Program-made: the position numbers and the translations under genes
The notes under the pieces: model-generated
The model's input: the letters and a program-made list of their open reading frames with translations, nothing else
Database searches by the model: none
What the model was told of the DNA's origin: nothing
From: Ancylobacter novellus DSM 506
Lineage (GTDB): Bacteria > Pseudomonadota > Alphaproteobacteria > Rhizobiales > Xanthobacteraceae
Direction of reading: 5' to 3'
NCBI RefSeq assembly: GCF_000092925.1
Contig: NC_014217.1
Span: forward strand, 3,596,001-3,660,000
Length of the DNA stretch: 64,000 bases
Shown here: positions 25,350-34,450 of the stretch, piece by piece
How positions within the stretch are numbered: position 1 is the first letter of the stretch
Layout: every line of letters begins with the position of its first letter

Positions 25350-26993
25350 CTACCCACCCCTTCCCACCAGATGCGCCGACGCGCGCCAGGCGTGGTGGGC
25401 GAGGGCGTCGAGCTGGCGGACGGTGTCGATCCGCGCGAGCGCGTCGGCGGCGGTCAGTTCGCCCGGCGCGACCGCGGCCAGCGTCGCGGCGCGATGGCCG
25501 CGCTGGAGCGCATCGAGCGCGCGTGCCGCGCCGCCCGCTTCACCAAGCGCCGCGGCGACCTCGGGCGCGACCTTCCAGCCGATGGGCGCGGCCTGCGTGC
25601 TGAGGGCGGTCTCGGCGGTGATCGAGCCGCCGACCGCCTGCGCCGCCCGCATGGCCTGCGCGCACAGGCCGGCGGCGCGCGCATCCTGCGCGGCGCCCGG
25701 TCCGGCAGGAACGCCGCCCGCCACTATCTCCGCCAGCCGCCCGGCATGGTCGAGCGCGTGCAGCGTGCTGGTCAGGCGCAGCCGCTCGGGCTCCGTCTCG
25801 GGCGGCTGCTTCAATTCGGACAGGAAGTCCCGCACCTCCTCGATTGTCGCGGCGGCCGTCACGCCGTCCTGCGCCGTCGGGCCGGCCCGGCCGGAAAGCC
25901 CGGCCGCGACCGAGGCGGCCATCGTGGCGACGACGTCCGCCACCACGCGCCGGGCGGCCTCGACCGCGATCACCGGGTTGGCGAGCGCGCTCGGGTCGAG
26001 CGCGCGCTGGAGTGCGGTCTCCCTTGAAGGCAGCAGCCGCTCCACCACGCGGGTGAACCATTGCGTCGCCGGCAGCAGCACCGCCACGCCCACGACATTG
26101 TAGGCCGTGTGGTAGGCGGCGAGCAGCGTCGTGCCGTCGGCGGTGTCGCTCAGGGCCTGCATCAGCGCCGCCGTGAACGGGAAGGCGAGGATCGCGATCA
26201 GCGCCGCGATGAGCTTGAACAGCACATAGGCCAGCGCCAGCCGCTTGGCCGTCGCGCTGGCGCCGATGGCCGCCAGAGCGGAACTGGTCGCCGTGCCGAT
26301 GTTCTGGCCGATGATCAGCGCCGCGCCCTGCTCCAGGCTCACCGCCCCGGCGAAGAAGGCGGAGATGGTGACGGCGATGGCGGCGGTCGAGGACTGCATC
26401 ACCGCGGTCATCGCCAGCCCGACGGCGATCAGCGTGATCAGCCCGACCGAGCCCGTCGCCCAGCCGACGCCGGGCATGCCGAGCACGGCGGGCAGGTCGG
26501 AGGGATGCAGGCTCTCGGCGAGGCCGTCCATTCCCTGCTGGAGATTGGTCAGCCCGTAGAGCACCAGCGCGAAGCCGGCGAGCGCGCCGCCCGCCGCCGC
26601 GATCCGCCCGCCCGCCAGCAGCTTGAGCAGGGCGCCGATGAAGATCATCGGCAGCGCATAGGCCGAGAGCGAGACGCGCACGCCGATCAGCGCCACCAGC
26701 CAGCCCGTGCCGGTGGTGCCGACATTGGCGCCGAAGACGAGGCCGAGGCCCTGCGGGAAGGTGAGCAGCCCGGCGCTGACGAGGCCGATCGTCGTCATCG
26801 TCACCGCGCTCGACGACTGCACCAGCAGCGTGACGATCGCGCCCCAGAAGGCGCCGGACAGCGGCGTCGCCGCCGCCTTGCCGAGCACGCTGCGCAGGGC
26901 CGAGCCCGCCAGCGCCTTCAGCCCGTCGGTCATGACGGTCATGCCGAGCAGGAAAAGCCCGACGCCGCCGAGGATGGAAATCGCGGTCGACAT
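25350..26993 (-). CDS. Na/Pi cotransporter family protein with PhoU-like tail
   Basis: A 547-residue protein. Two inverted NptA repeats carry the signature pair VQSSSAVTMTTIG (about 58-70) and MQSSTAAIAVTIS (about 199-211), with GANVGTTGTGW and GQNIGTATSSAL after them. Roughly nine membrane segments end near residue 320. The C-terminal 200 residues are helical and PhoU-like. It imports phosphate with sodium; bacterial members of this form are often linked to phosphate homeostasis. It starts MSTAISILGGVGLFLLGM, typical for the group. It is in the minus-strand cluster between the orphan gene and the dienelactone-hydrolase-like gene; no pho operon is adjacent. Confidence 0.93.
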   Translation of the reverse strand: MSTAISILGGVGLFLLGMTVMTDGLKALAGSALRSVLGKAAATPLSGAFWGAIVTLLVQSSSAVTMTTIGLVSAGLLTFPQGLGLVFGANVGTTGTGWLVALIGVRVSLSAYALPMIFIGALLKLLAGGRIAAAGGALAGFALVLYGLTNLQQGMDGLAESLHPSDLPAVLGMPGVGWATGSVGLITLIAVGLAMTAVMQSSTAAIAVTISAFFAGAVSLEQGAALIIGQNIGTATSSALAAIGASATAKRLALAYVLFKLIAALIAILAFPFTAALMQALSDTADGTTLLAAYHTAYNVVGVAVLLPATQWFTRVVERLLPSRETALQRALDPSALANPVIAVEAARRVVADVVATMAASVAAGLSGRAGPTAQDGVTAAATIEEVRDFLSELKQPPETEPERLRLTSTLHALDHAGRLAEIVAGGVPAGPGAAQDARAAGLCAQAMRAAQAVGGSITAETALSTQAAPIGWKVAPEVAAALGEAGGAARALDALQRGHRAATLAAVAPGELTAADALARIDTVRQLDALAHHAWRASAHLVGRGG

Positions 26994-27047
26994 CAGCCCC
27001 TCGTCCCCGCCCGTCGCCGGATCATAGCCGCTCGTCCGCCCCCTGCG

Positions 27048-27629
27048 TCAGACGCGGGCGAGAAATTCCAGCACTCTTTGCGTGAGCAGCGCGGCGGCGG
27101 GCGCGTCATAGGAGGGGAGCGACCTGTCGGCGAAATAGTGCTGGTCGCCGGGATAGAGGAACAGCTCGGCATCCTGCGCCTGCGCCACGATCTCGCGGGC
27201 GGCCTCGATGTCGCCCTCGCCGACGAAGATGGGATCGTTGTCCATGCCGTGGATCTGCACCGGCACGCCCGCCGGCCAGGGGCCGAAGGTCCAGTCGCCG
27301 CTGAGCGGCAGGCAGGCGTGGAACAGCAGCGCGCCGCGCGCGCCGGGCCGCGTCTGCGCCAGCTTCTGCGCCGGCAGCACGCCGAGCGAGAAGCCGATAT
27401 AGACGAGGCCGGCGGGAAGGGCGTCGGCGGCGCGGGTGCCCCGCTCCAGCATGGCGTCGAAGCCGATCGTGCCGACATAGGCGAGGCCGTCGTCGATGCT
27501 GGCGAAGAGGCGCCCCCCGAAGAGGTCCGGCGCGATCACGGCATGGCCGGCGGCCCGCAATTCGTCGGCGAAGGCGCGCAGGCCCGGCGTCAGCCCCTGC
27601 GCGTGGTGGAACAGCAGGACCGCGGCCAT
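27048..27629 (-). CDS. dienelactone hydrolase family protein
   Basis: A 193-residue alpha/beta hydrolase without a lid domain. The nucleophile elbow is YIGFSLGVLPA (S81 where classical dienelactone hydrolases have Cys), the acid is in HGMDNDPIF (D130 or D132), and the histidine is in PGDQHYFAD (H164). Start VLLFHHAQGLTPGLRAFADEL and DLFGGRLF fit the family. The enzyme class opens lactones or esters; no chloroaromatic pathway genes are near, so substrate is unknown. It lies 54 bp upstream of the transporter gene on the same strand. Confidence 0.88.
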   Translation of the reverse strand: MAAVLLFHHAQGLTPGLRAFADELRAAGHAVIAPDLFGGRLFASIDDGLAYVGTIGFDAMLERGTRAADALPAGLVYIGFSLGVLPAQKLAQTRPGARGALLFHACLPLSGDWTFGPWPAGVPVQIHGMDNDPIFVGEGDIEAAREIVAQAQDAELFLYPGDQHYFADRSLPSYDAPAAALLTQRVLEFLARV

Positions 27630-27716
27630 CGATAGGCTCCCGTCCGTTCATGACGTGCGGCGATGATAGCCCTCGACGGTGCCTGCCGTCCCCTTGAGTC
27701 TGATCAGCAATGCACC

Positions 27717-27821
27717 CTCATCCTGAGGTGCTCGCGCAGCGAGCCTCGAAGGATGGTCGCTCGAGCGCGCCAGGACGAGCATCCTTCGAGGCTGGCCTGC
27801 GGCCAGCACCTCAGGATGAGG
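27717..27821. repeat. dispersed palindromic repeat, family B (CTCATCCTGAGGTGC type)
   Basis: A palindrome of about 105 bp: CTCATCCTGAGGTGC opens it, with GCCTCGAAGGATG inside; the mirror CATCCTTCGAGGC and GCACCTCAGGATGAG close it. The same arms occur at 55422-55526. It lies between two codirectional genes. Confidence 0.8.
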
Positions 27822-27841
27822 TTCATCGGGAGGGGTACGAA

Positions 27842-28654
27842 TTATGAGGCCGGCTGCGACACCCGCGCCGCCCATTCGCTCCCGCTCCACTCCCGCACCG
27901 CCACCGCGATCTTCCCGTCGCTGATGTCGATGACGTTGTAGCCGTTGCGGTGGTCGCGCAGGCGGGTGGAGATGGTGGAGCCGGCCTGCACCACCAGAAG
28001 CGGCGCCACGGCGGCGTGCACGGGGCCGGTGCGCTCGCCCTCCACCCGGTGGTGGTGGCGCACATAGGACATGTGGAAGTGCCCGGACAGCACGAGCCGC
28101 ACGTCGAGCCGCGCGAAGGTCGCGAGCGCCCTGTCGGCGCGATCCACCAGCCGCATCGGCCGCGCCATCGGCGTCTCCGGCTGCATCAGCGGATGATGCG
28201 CCACCACGATGCGCAGCTTGTCCTTGTGCACGCCGGAAAGCCGCGCCTCCAGCCGCTCCAGCTGCCCGTGGCTGATCGAGCCGTGCGACCAGTCGAGGCC
28301 CGCCCGCAGCCGGCGCGAGGTCTTGATGCCGGCCAGCGCGATGCCTTCGAGGTTGAGGAACGGCTCCGGCTCGGGATGGATATGGCGGCGGTAGCGGCGA
28401 TAGGGATCGACGAGGCGCAGCGGCAGGTTCCAGGCCGGCACGTCGTGATTGCCGGGCACGGCGAAGACCGGCGCGGCGAGCTGGTCGATGAAGCGCCGGG
28501 CGCTCATGAACTCCGCCACCGAGCCGACTTGCGTGAAATCGCCGCTCACCACCACGAGGTCCGGCGCCTGCCGCGTGACCTCCTCGGCCAGCCCCTCGGC
28601 GAGGCGTTCATCGTGGCGGCCGAAATGCAGGTCGGAGAGGTGGACGATGCGCAT
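27842..28654 (-). CDS. calcineurin-like metallophosphoesterase
   Basis: A 270-residue enzyme with every metal motif: DLHFGRHD (8-15), GDFTQ, GNHD, HHPL and GHFH. These bind a dinuclear metal centre in the cytoplasm. Family members cleave cyclic nucleotides, nucleotide-sugars or lipid-linked phosphates; nothing here settles the substrate, though the lipid kinase gene immediately upstream suggests a link to lipid phosphate. Its ATG follows the kinase stop directly (TGAATG), so the two are coupled. A decayed copy of its last 40 codons lies 2.5 kb downstream at 25128-25310. Confidence 0.93.
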   Translation of the reverse strand: MRIVHLSDLHFGRHDERLAEGLAEEVTRQAPDLVVVSGDFTQVGSVAEFMSARRFIDQLAAPVFAVPGNHDVPAWNLPLRLVDPYRRYRRHIHPEPEPFLNLEGIALAGIKTSRRLRAGLDWSHGSISHGQLERLEARLSGVHKDKLRIVVAHHPLMQPETPMARPMRLVDRADRALATFARLDVRLVLSGHFHMSYVRHHHRVEGERTGPVHAAVAPLLVVQAGSTISTRLRDHRNGYNVIDISDGKIAVAVREWSGSEWAARVSQPAS

Positions 28655-29620
28655 TCAGCCGGCCCCCGCCGCATTCGGCGTGCCGGCTTGCAGCACGACC
28701 GCCGCCGGCGCCAGGATCGACAGCGCCTGCGGCCGGATGCGAAAGGTGAGCGGCGGGTCCATCCGCACCACCTCGCCGTCGATCATCACCCGCACGTCGT
28801 GCTTCTTCATGTGCAGCACCACGCCCTCGACCTCCTCGATGGCGAGCGCGCTGTCCTGCCGCCAGCGGCCCATCAGCATGGCGAGCGTCAGGCGCAGCGT
28901 GTCGGAGAGGCCGAGGCGCTTGAGCACGTAGAGGGTGAGCGTGCCGCGGTCGAGCCGCTCGCGCGCGAAGAAGCGGCCCAGCCCCTCGTCATAGGCGTTG
29001 TTCGCGACCGCCACCGCCCGCACCCGCTCGACCCGGCTCGCCCCGTCCACGGGATGGATGTGCAGGGCGATCCGCCGGGGCTCGGAGAGGCGCTGCAGGA
29101 AATAGCGGACGAAATCCAGCCGGGCGCGCAGCGTGGCCCTGCCGCGTATGGTCTCGCGCGCCGCGGCAATGCCGGGGATGGTGCCGATGACCACCTTGTG
29201 CAGGAAGATGCGCCCGTTGACGTCGCCGACGTCGATCCGGCACGGCGCCATGGTGGCGAGCTCGGCGATGGCCCGGTCGAGGTCGAGCGGGATCTTCAGG
29301 TCGCGCGCCAGCAGGTTGGCGGTGCCGAGCGGCAGCAAGGCGAGCGTCTTGGGCGTATCGACCAGCGCATGCGCCAGCGCGGTGATGGTGCCGTCGCCGC
29401 CGGCCGCGACGATGATCTCCGCGTCGCTCGCGAGGGCCTTCGCCACCCGCACTTCCAGCGGCCGGGAACTGTCGGCGTCGATCTCGGCTTCAAGGCCGGC
29501 GGCCCGGAATTTCCCGGCCAGCGCCGCGGCGGTCAGGCCGAGCGCCGCGGCCGAGCCGGAAAGCGGATTGAACAGGACGTAAAGCGGCCGGGAACCCACG
29601 CGCCTCGAACCTTCCGACAT
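28655..29620 (-). CDS. diacylglycerol/sphingosine-kinase-like lipid kinase
   Basis: A 321-residue member of the DagK/LCB5 catalytic family. The nucleotide site is VAAGGDGTITALAHAL, followed by LPLGTANLLARDL; FNPLSGSA is the first conserved strand. The second domain ends with VRVMIDGEVVRMDPPLTFRI. It phosphorylates a lipid alcohol at the membrane. ATG 29620 is chosen; a GTG two codons earlier is possible. The stop is immediately followed by the phosphoesterase start, an arrangement suggesting paired kinase and phosphatase action. Confidence 0.92.
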   Translation of the reverse strand: MSEGSRRVGSRPLYVLFNPLSGSAAALGLTAAALAGKFRAAGLEAEIDADSSRPLEVRVAKALASDAEIIVAAGGDGTITALAHALVDTPKTLALLPLGTANLLARDLKIPLDLDRAIAELATMAPCRIDVGDVNGRIFLHKVVIGTIPGIAAARETIRGRATLRARLDFVRYFLQRLSEPRRIALHIHPVDGASRVERVRAVAVANNAYDEGLGRFFARERLDRGTLTLYVLKRLGLSDTLRLTLAMLMGRWRQDSALAIEEVEGVVLHMKKHDVRVMIDGEVVRMDPPLTFRIRPQALSILAPAAVVLQAGTPNAAGAG

Positions 29621-29688
29621 CGGCACAACCTGCCACGGACAGATGACACTCCCGTGTGAACGGCCTTGGTGCCCTGCGGTTCAATCGG

Positions 29689-30255
29689 CTATCCGTCGCC
29701 CTTCTCTCTGAGCTGCGTCGAGGACATCGGCGATTTCAGCCCGTGCAGGAAGGTCCAGGCCGGCGCGGGCATCGAGGCGAGGCGCGCGGCTTCGCTCTCG
29801 GGCTGGCGCCAGCGCGCCAGCGCCTGCGCCGCCGGGGCGGCCATGGCGGGGAAGGTGCAGCCCTGCCGGTCGATGACGGCGATCGGCACGAGGTCCGCCA
29901 TTTCCCGCCAACGGCCCCAGCGGTGGAAGGAGGCGAGGTTGTCCGCCCCCATCAGCCAGACGAAGCGCACGTCAGGGAACCGCGTCACCAGCGCCGCCAC
30001 CGTGTCGTAGCTGTAGCGCGTGCCGAGCCCGGCCTCGAGCCCGGTCGGCACCAGCGCCGGATGGTTGGCGACCTTGCGCGCCTGCTCCACCCGCATGGCG
30101 AGCGGCGGCAGGCGCTGATTGTCCTTCAGCGGGTTGCCGGGCGTGACCAGCCACCACACCTTGTCGAGCCGCAGGCGCTTGAGCGCCAAAAGACTCGCGG
30201 CGCGGTGGGCGGCATGCGCCGGGTTGAAGCTGCCGCCATAGAGCCCGATGCGCAT
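29689..30255 (-). CDS. nadD: nicotinate-nucleotide adenylyltransferase
   Basis: A 188-residue nucleotidyltransferase of NAD synthesis (NaMN + ATP to NaAD). It begins [17 protein letters not shown], the usual GSFNPxHxGH except that Ala replaces the Gly before the second His. [15 protein letters not shown] binds the nicotinate part, and [10 protein letters not shown] stands for the ISSTxIR motif. The segment TRIPPLLPG just before the start resembles an N-terminal extension seen in relatives, but no ATG or GTG is in frame there, so ATG 30255 stands. It follows proA by 95 bp with a perfect hairpin between. In relatives rsfS usually follows; here unrelated genes intervene. Confidence 0.93.
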   Translation of the reverse strand: MRIGLYGGSFNPAHAAHRAASLLALKRLRLDKVWWLVTPGNPLKDNQRLPPLAMRVEQARKVANHPALVPTGLEAGLGTRYSYDTVAALVTRFPDVRFVWLMGADNLASFHRWGRWREMADLVPIAVIDRQGCTFPAMAAPAAQALARWRQPESEAARLASMPAPAWTFLHGLKSPMSSTQLREKGDG

Positions 30256-30300
30256 GCCCGGCAAAAGCGGGGGGATGCGGGTGTCGGGCGTGAACCCTTC

Positions 30301-30323
30301 ACCTCTCCCCGACGGGGAGAGGT
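30301..30323. repeat. perfect hairpin between proA and nadD
   Basis: ACCTCTCCCC and GGGGAGAGGT form a 10-bp stem over the loop GAC. There is no U tract, so it is more likely an mRNA-processing or attenuating hairpin, or a common dispersed element, than a terminator. Confidence 0.6.
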
Positions 30324-30350
30324 CGGCGCGGAACGCGCCGGGCGCGGCGT

Positions 30351-31688
30351 TCACGGCCGGATCTGGCCGGTGCCGCGCACCCGGTATTTGAAGGAGGTGA
30401 GCTGCTCGGCGCCCACCGGCCCGCGCGCGTGCATCCGCCCCGTGGCGATGCCGATCTCGCCGCCGAAGCCGAACTCGCCGCCATCGGCGAACTGGGTCGA
30501 GGCGTTGTGCACCACGATGGCGGAATCGACCTCGGACAGGAAACGCTCCGCAACTGCCGCGTCCTCGGTGAGGATGGCGTCGGTGTGGTGCGAGCCATAG
30601 GTCTCGATATGGTCGATGGCGGCCTCTAACCCGCCGACCAGCTTCACCGAGATGATCGCCTCGAGATATTCGGTGCGCCAGTCCTCGTCGGTCGCCGGCT
30701 TCACGCGGGCGTCGACCTTCTGCGCGGCCGCGTCGCCGCGCACCTCGCAGCCCTCGTCGAGCAGCATGGTGACGAGCGGCGCCAGCAGCGCGCCCGCCCC
30801 GGCCTCGTCGACCAGCAGCGTCTCCGCCGCGCCGCAGACGCTGGTGCGGCGCAGCTTGGCGTTCCGAACCACGGTCAGCGCCTTGTCGAGGTCGGCGGCC
30901 CGGTCGACATAGATGTGAACGAGGCCTTCCAGATGCGCGAAGACCGGCACCCGCGCCTCGCTCTGCACCCGGGCGACGAGGCTTTTTCCCCCGCGCGGCA
31001 CGATGACGTCGATAGTGCCGCCGAGCCCGGCCAGCATCTCGCCCACCGCCGCGCGGTCGCGGGTCGGCACGAGCTGGATGGCGTCGGCCGGCAGGCCGGC
31101 GGTGGTCAGCCCCTCGGCCATCGCGGCATGGATGGCGCGGGAAGAATTGAAGCTGTCCGAGCCGCCGCGCAGGATCACCGCATTGCCGGCCTTCAGGCAA
31201 AGGCTGCCGGCGTCGGCGGTCACGTTGGGCCGGCTCTCATAGATGACGCCGACGACGCCGAGCGGCGTGCGCACGCGCTCGAGGCGCAGCCCGTTCGGCC
31301 GCTCCCAGCTCTCCGTCACCTTGCCGACGGGATCGGGCAGCTCGGCGATCTCCTCGACCCCGCGCGCGGTCGCCTCCAGCCGCGCCTCGTTCAGCGTGAG
31401 GCGGTCGAGCATGGAGGCGCTCATGCCGGAGGCCTTGGCCGCAGCGACATCCTCCGCATTGGCGGCGAGGATGGCGGCGACATTGGCGCGGATGGCGGCG
31501 GCGGCGGCCTTCAGCCCAGCGGTCTTGGCCTCGGCCGAGGCCAGCGCCAGCGTGCGGGCGGCCGCGCGGGCGCGCCGGCCGATCTCCAGCATCACCTCGT
31601 GGACGTCCGAGCCGTCCTCGCGCGGCGCCGGCGCGTCGAGACGGGTCTCGGCGGCGGATACGGCGCGCAGGGAAGAGGCGGCGGACAT
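30351..31688 (-). CDS. proA: gamma-glutamyl phosphate reductase
   Basis: A 445-residue NADPH-dependent reductase of proline synthesis, slightly longer than the usual 420 because of an N-terminal tail of about 25 residues. The catalytic cysteine is in [13 protein letters not shown]; other landmarks are [23 protein letters not shown] (nucleotide site), [13 protein letters not shown] and [18 protein letters not shown]. It reduces glutamyl-5-phosphate to the semialdehyde in the cytoplasm. ATG 31688 is chosen; the frame is open upstream but without family resemblance. proB is not adjacent. It heads the minus-strand run that continues to 13.9 kb. Confidence 0.96.
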   Translation of the reverse strand: MSAASSLRAVSAAETRLDAPAPREDGSDVHEVMLEIGRRARAAARTLALASAEAKTAGLKAAAAAIRANVAAILAANAEDVAAAKASGMSASMLDRLTLNEARLEATARGVEEIAELPDPVGKVTESWERPNGLRLERVRTPLGVVGVIYESRPNVTADAGSLCLKAGNAVILRGGSDSFNSSRAIHAAMAEGLTTAGLPADAIQLVPTRDRAAVGEMLAGLGGTIDVIVPRGGKSLVARVQSEARVPVFAHLEGLVHIYVDRAADLDKALTVVRNAKLRRTSVCGAAETLLVDEAGAGALLAPLVTMLLDEGCEVRGDAAAQKVDARVKPATDEDWRTEYLEAIISVKLVGGLEAAIDHIETYGSHHTDAILTEDAAVAERFLSEVDSAIVVHNASTQFADGGEFGFGGEIGIATGRMHARGPVGAEQLTSFKYRVRGTGQIRP

Positions 31689-31873
31689 GGGCTTCACTCG
31701 CTGGTCACAAAACTGGGTCACGAAAACGGGCGCCTTATCTACCACAAGCGGGCACCCCGGCGCCAAAGCGAAATGAGATCAGCTTTATAGGTGGGAACGG
31801 TGGCGCGAAATTTGATAGTTGACGCTGGGATCGTACACTCGCCGATCGGGAGCTTGGTTCGATCATTCCCTTC

Positions 31874-32800
31874 ATGGTGCGTTGCTGGATGAATTACGCT
31901 TTGTTTGACTGGTTTAATCGTCGGCTCCGCAAATTCCCCGAGCCCATCGCTCGCATAAGATCGAGGGCGGAATGGGATGCGTTTCAGGCCGGCTCCGCGA
32001 AACGGAAAATCGATGAGTATGACAATTCGGTCATAGAGGCTCATCGTCACGATCAGGAATGGGTATTTCGCGGATATTCCGAGCCGGCTCAGAGCGAGGT
32101 CGATTTTATCGTCGATCTCCAGTGGGGAGGCCGGACCGAGAATGGGAAGTCCATTCCGAACCTGAGAGAGCGCCTTTCTTGTCCGATCACCGAGCTGAAC
32201 AACCGCCAGCGACTGATCGCGACACTGCTGAAAAACCAGACGAAATCAACGAGCCGCGCGCCCGACATCTACTTTATGGAAGAAGTGACCGCCATCTTCC
32301 ACTGGTCCGTTGCGAATCTAGAGAACGTGAGCTCCATAACGGGGAGCGAATATCTCGGCCACGAATACAAGTCCGGCGACATCGTCAACGGGATCCACCA
32401 CGAAGACATACATGACCTGAGCTTCGACGACGCATCGTTCGATCTGATCGTCAGCAACGAGGTATTCGAGCATATCCCCTCACCGACCATCGCCTTCGGC
32501 GAATGCCACCGGGTTCTCAGGCCGGGCGGCGAGATGCTGATGACGACGCCGTTTTTCGTCGGTTACGACCAGAGCCTCCAGCGGGCGCGGATCGTCGATG
32601 GCCAGCTGGAGCATCTGCTTCCTCCGGCCTATCACGGCAACCCGGTTTCCAACGAGGGATCGCTCGTATTCTTCGATTTCGGCTGGGACATATTCGACAT
32701 GGCCCGCGACGGCGGCTTCTCGGACTGCGTGATCGAGCTGTATCACTCGCCGAGATTCGGCCACCTGACGGTGCAGACCGTCTTCCGCCTGCGAAAGTAG
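31874..32800 (+). CDS. class I SAM-dependent methyltransferase, lower GC
   Basis: A 308-residue protein. A Methyltransf_11-like core occupies about residues 140-240: NLENVSSITGSEYLGHEY in place of a clear GxGxG, DLSFDDASFDLIVSNEVFEHIPSP (motifs II-III) and ECHRVLRPGGEMLMTTPFF. The N-terminal 130 residues are not recognised. Such proteins often modify glycans or lipids, but no sugar genes are near. Base composition is clearly lower than both neighbours, and it stands alone between proA and yihY, so transfer is likely. ATG 31874 or ATG 31889 may be the start; neither has a strong ribosome site. Confidence 0.8.
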   Translation: MVRCWMNYALFDWFNRRLRKFPEPIARIRSRAEWDAFQAGSAKRKIDEYDNSVIEAHRHDQEWVFRGYSEPAQSEVDFIVDLQWGGRTENGKSIPNLRERLSCPITELNNRQRLIATLLKNQTKSTSRAPDIYFMEEVTAIFHWSVANLENVSSITGSEYLGHEYKSGDIVNGIHHEDIHDLSFDDASFDLIVSNEVFEHIPSPTIAFGECHRVLRPGGEMLMTTPFFVGYDQSLQRARIVDGQLEHLLPPAYHGNPVSNEGSLVFFDFGWDIFDMARDGGFSDCVIELYHSPRFGHLTVQTVFRLRK

Positions 32801-32964
32801 TCGAGCCCTTCCCAGGAGGAACCGGCCGGGCGCTGACGGTAGCGGGATTGGGGTCGCCCCCCACTTGCCATTTGCCCGTCGACGTCCGATGTCACCCGCG
32901 GCGCCTACCGCTCGGCGCTTCGCCTGCCCGCCTTCCGTCCGCTTCCCCGAGGAGACCGGAACCC

Positions 32965-33798
32965 TTGCTGCGCGCCTTCGACATCGCCTGGGACGCCTTC
33001 TGGCGCTTCGTCGAGGACGACGGCTGGGCGATCTCCAGCCACATCGCGCTCTCGGCGCTGATGTCGCTGTTCCCCTTCCTCATCTTCGTCACCGCGCTGG
33101 CGGCGTTCTTCGATCTGAAGACGCTGGCCGACGAGACGGTGCAATTGATGCTGGAGGCCTGGCCGGCGCAGGTCGCCGCCCCCATCGGGCGCGAGATCCG
33201 CAACGTGCTCACCCAGGTGCGCACCGACGTGCTGACCATCGGCGTGGTGCTCGCCATCTACTTCTCGTCCAACGGCATCGAGAGCCTGCGCATCGGCCTC
33301 AACCGCGCCTATGGCGTGCGCGAGAGCCGCGCCTGGTACTGGCTGCGCCTCGAATCGATCGGCTATGTCGTGGTCGGCGCCGCCGGCCTGCTGGCGCTGT
33401 CCTTCCTGGTGGTGCTCGGCCCGGTGCTGTGGCTGGCGGCGGTGCGCTGGGTGCCGGCGCTGCAACCGTTCGGCTGGGTCATCACCTTCCTGCGCTATGC
33501 CGCGACCTCCGCCATCCTCATCGTCGCGCTGGTGGTGGCGCATGTGTGGCTGCCGGCGGGACGGCGTACTTTGGCCGAGGTGGCGCCGGGCATATTGGTG
33601 ACGCTGGGGCTGTGGCTGGCGGCGGGCGCCGCCTTCGGCCGCTACCTCGCCGAGTTCGCCAACAACTACGTCACCACCTATGCCGGCCTCGCCTCGGTGA
33701 TGATCGCCCTCGTCTTCCTCTACACCACCGCCTCGATCTTCGTTTACGGCGGCGAACTCAACGCCGCCATAAGGCGCGCCCGCGAAGGGCGGCTCTGA
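32965..33798 (+). CDS. YihY/BrkB-family inner membrane protein
   Basis: A 277-residue membrane protein with about six helices. The family block WAISSHIALSALMSLFPFLIF is near the N-terminus; ASVMIALVFLYTTASIFVYGGELNAA ends the protein. Function is not established: old names (RNase BN, BrkB serum resistance) are unreliable for this family. No ATG is near the conserved start; TTG 32965, with GGAG 9 bp upstream, is chosen because it leads straight into LLRAFDIAWDAFWRF. The frame stays open far upstream, overlapping the methyltransferase gene, without homology. Confidence 0.85.
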   Translation: MLRAFDIAWDAFWRFVEDDGWAISSHIALSALMSLFPFLIFVTALAAFFDLKTLADETVQLMLEAWPAQVAAPIGREIRNVLTQVRTDVLTIGVVLAIYFSSNGIESLRIGLNRAYGVRESRAWYWLRLESIGYVVVGAAGLLALSFLVVLGPVLWLAAVRWVPALQPFGWVITFLRYAATSAILIVALVVAHVWLPAGRRTLAEVAPGILVTLGLWLAAGAAFGRYLAEFANNYVTTYAGLASVMIALVFLYTTASIFVYGGELNAAIRRAREGRL

Positions 33799-33804
33799 AC
33801 CTCC

Positions 33805-33840
33805 GTCATCCCGGCCGGGCGCAGCGAGAGCCGGGATCGC
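33805..33840. repeat. family C dispersed repeat, half element
   Basis: GTCATCCCGGCCGG followed by AGCCGGGATCGC, the left arm of the element at 6312-6401. The right arm is missing or decayed. Confidence 0.6.
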
Positions 33841-33912
33841 CTGCCGATACGCTTCCCATCCCGCGACCGTGACCGAGGTGACGCAGCATCGCCGCGACCT
33901 CTTGGCCCCAGA

Positions 33913-33942
33913 TACATATCATGTTATATAACGTGATATGTA
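33913..33942. promoter_or_regulatory. operator of the MarR-type regulator
   Basis: A 30-bp dyad in an AT-rich patch: TACATATCA on the left, TGATATGTA on the right, and GTTATATAAC in the centre. Only one base pair breaks the symmetry. It ends 16 bp before the marR start, where a bound dimer would block transcription of marR and the acetyltransferase gene. Confidence 0.85.
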
Positions 33943-33958
33943 ATACGGAACCTGTCCG

Positions 33959-34450
33959 ATGGACGACATTCTTCGCGGGCTCGGCCATCTCGCGCTCGGC
34001 AGCCGGCTGAAACGGCTCGGCGAGCAGCTTCAGGCCGACACCCAGCATGTGCTCGACGCGCTCGACGCCGGCCTGCCCTCGGGCCAGCATCCCTTCCTCG
34101 CCACGCTCGACGCGCTGGGGCCGCTGACCATCGGCGACCTCGCGCAAGCGCTCGGCGTGTCGCAGCCGGGCGTGACCCGCACCGTGGGGCGGCTCATCGA
34201 ACGCGGGCTCGTCGAGGCGAGGCCGGGCCCGGAGGACCAGCGGCAGAAGATCGTCTCGCTCACCGCCGCCGGCCGGCATCTGGTGGCGACCGCCAAGAGC
34301 GATATCTGGCCGCGGATCGATGCCGCCGTCGCCGAGCTCTGCGCCGGGCTCGACGGCCCGCTGCTCGCCCAGCTGGCGGCGATCGAGGACCGGCTCGCCG
34401 CCGAGCCGCTGCACAAGCGCGTCGCCCGGCGCAGGGAGGCGCGCCCATGA
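33959..34450 (+). CDS. MarR-family transcriptional regulator
   Basis: A 163-residue winged-helix regulator. The DNA-binding part is LTIGDLAQALGVSQPGVTRTVGRLIERGLVEAR, with the wing in GPEDQRQKIVSLTAAGR; flanking helices give the dimer. MarR proteins release their operator on binding small phenolic or other ligands, or on oxidation. No cysteine is present in the visible sequence, so oxidation sensing is unlikely. A near-perfect 30-bp palindrome lies directly upstream. Its stop overlaps the start of the acetyltransferase gene (ATGA), so the two form a self-regulated pair. Confidence 0.92.
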   Translation: MDDILRGLGHLALGSRLKRLGEQLQADTQHVLDALDAGLPSGQHPFLATLDALGPLTIGDLAQALGVSQPGVTRTVGRLIERGLVEARPGPEDQRQKIVSLTAAGRHLVATAKSDIWPRIDAAVAELCAGLDGPLLAQLAAIEDRLAAEPLHKRVARRREARP

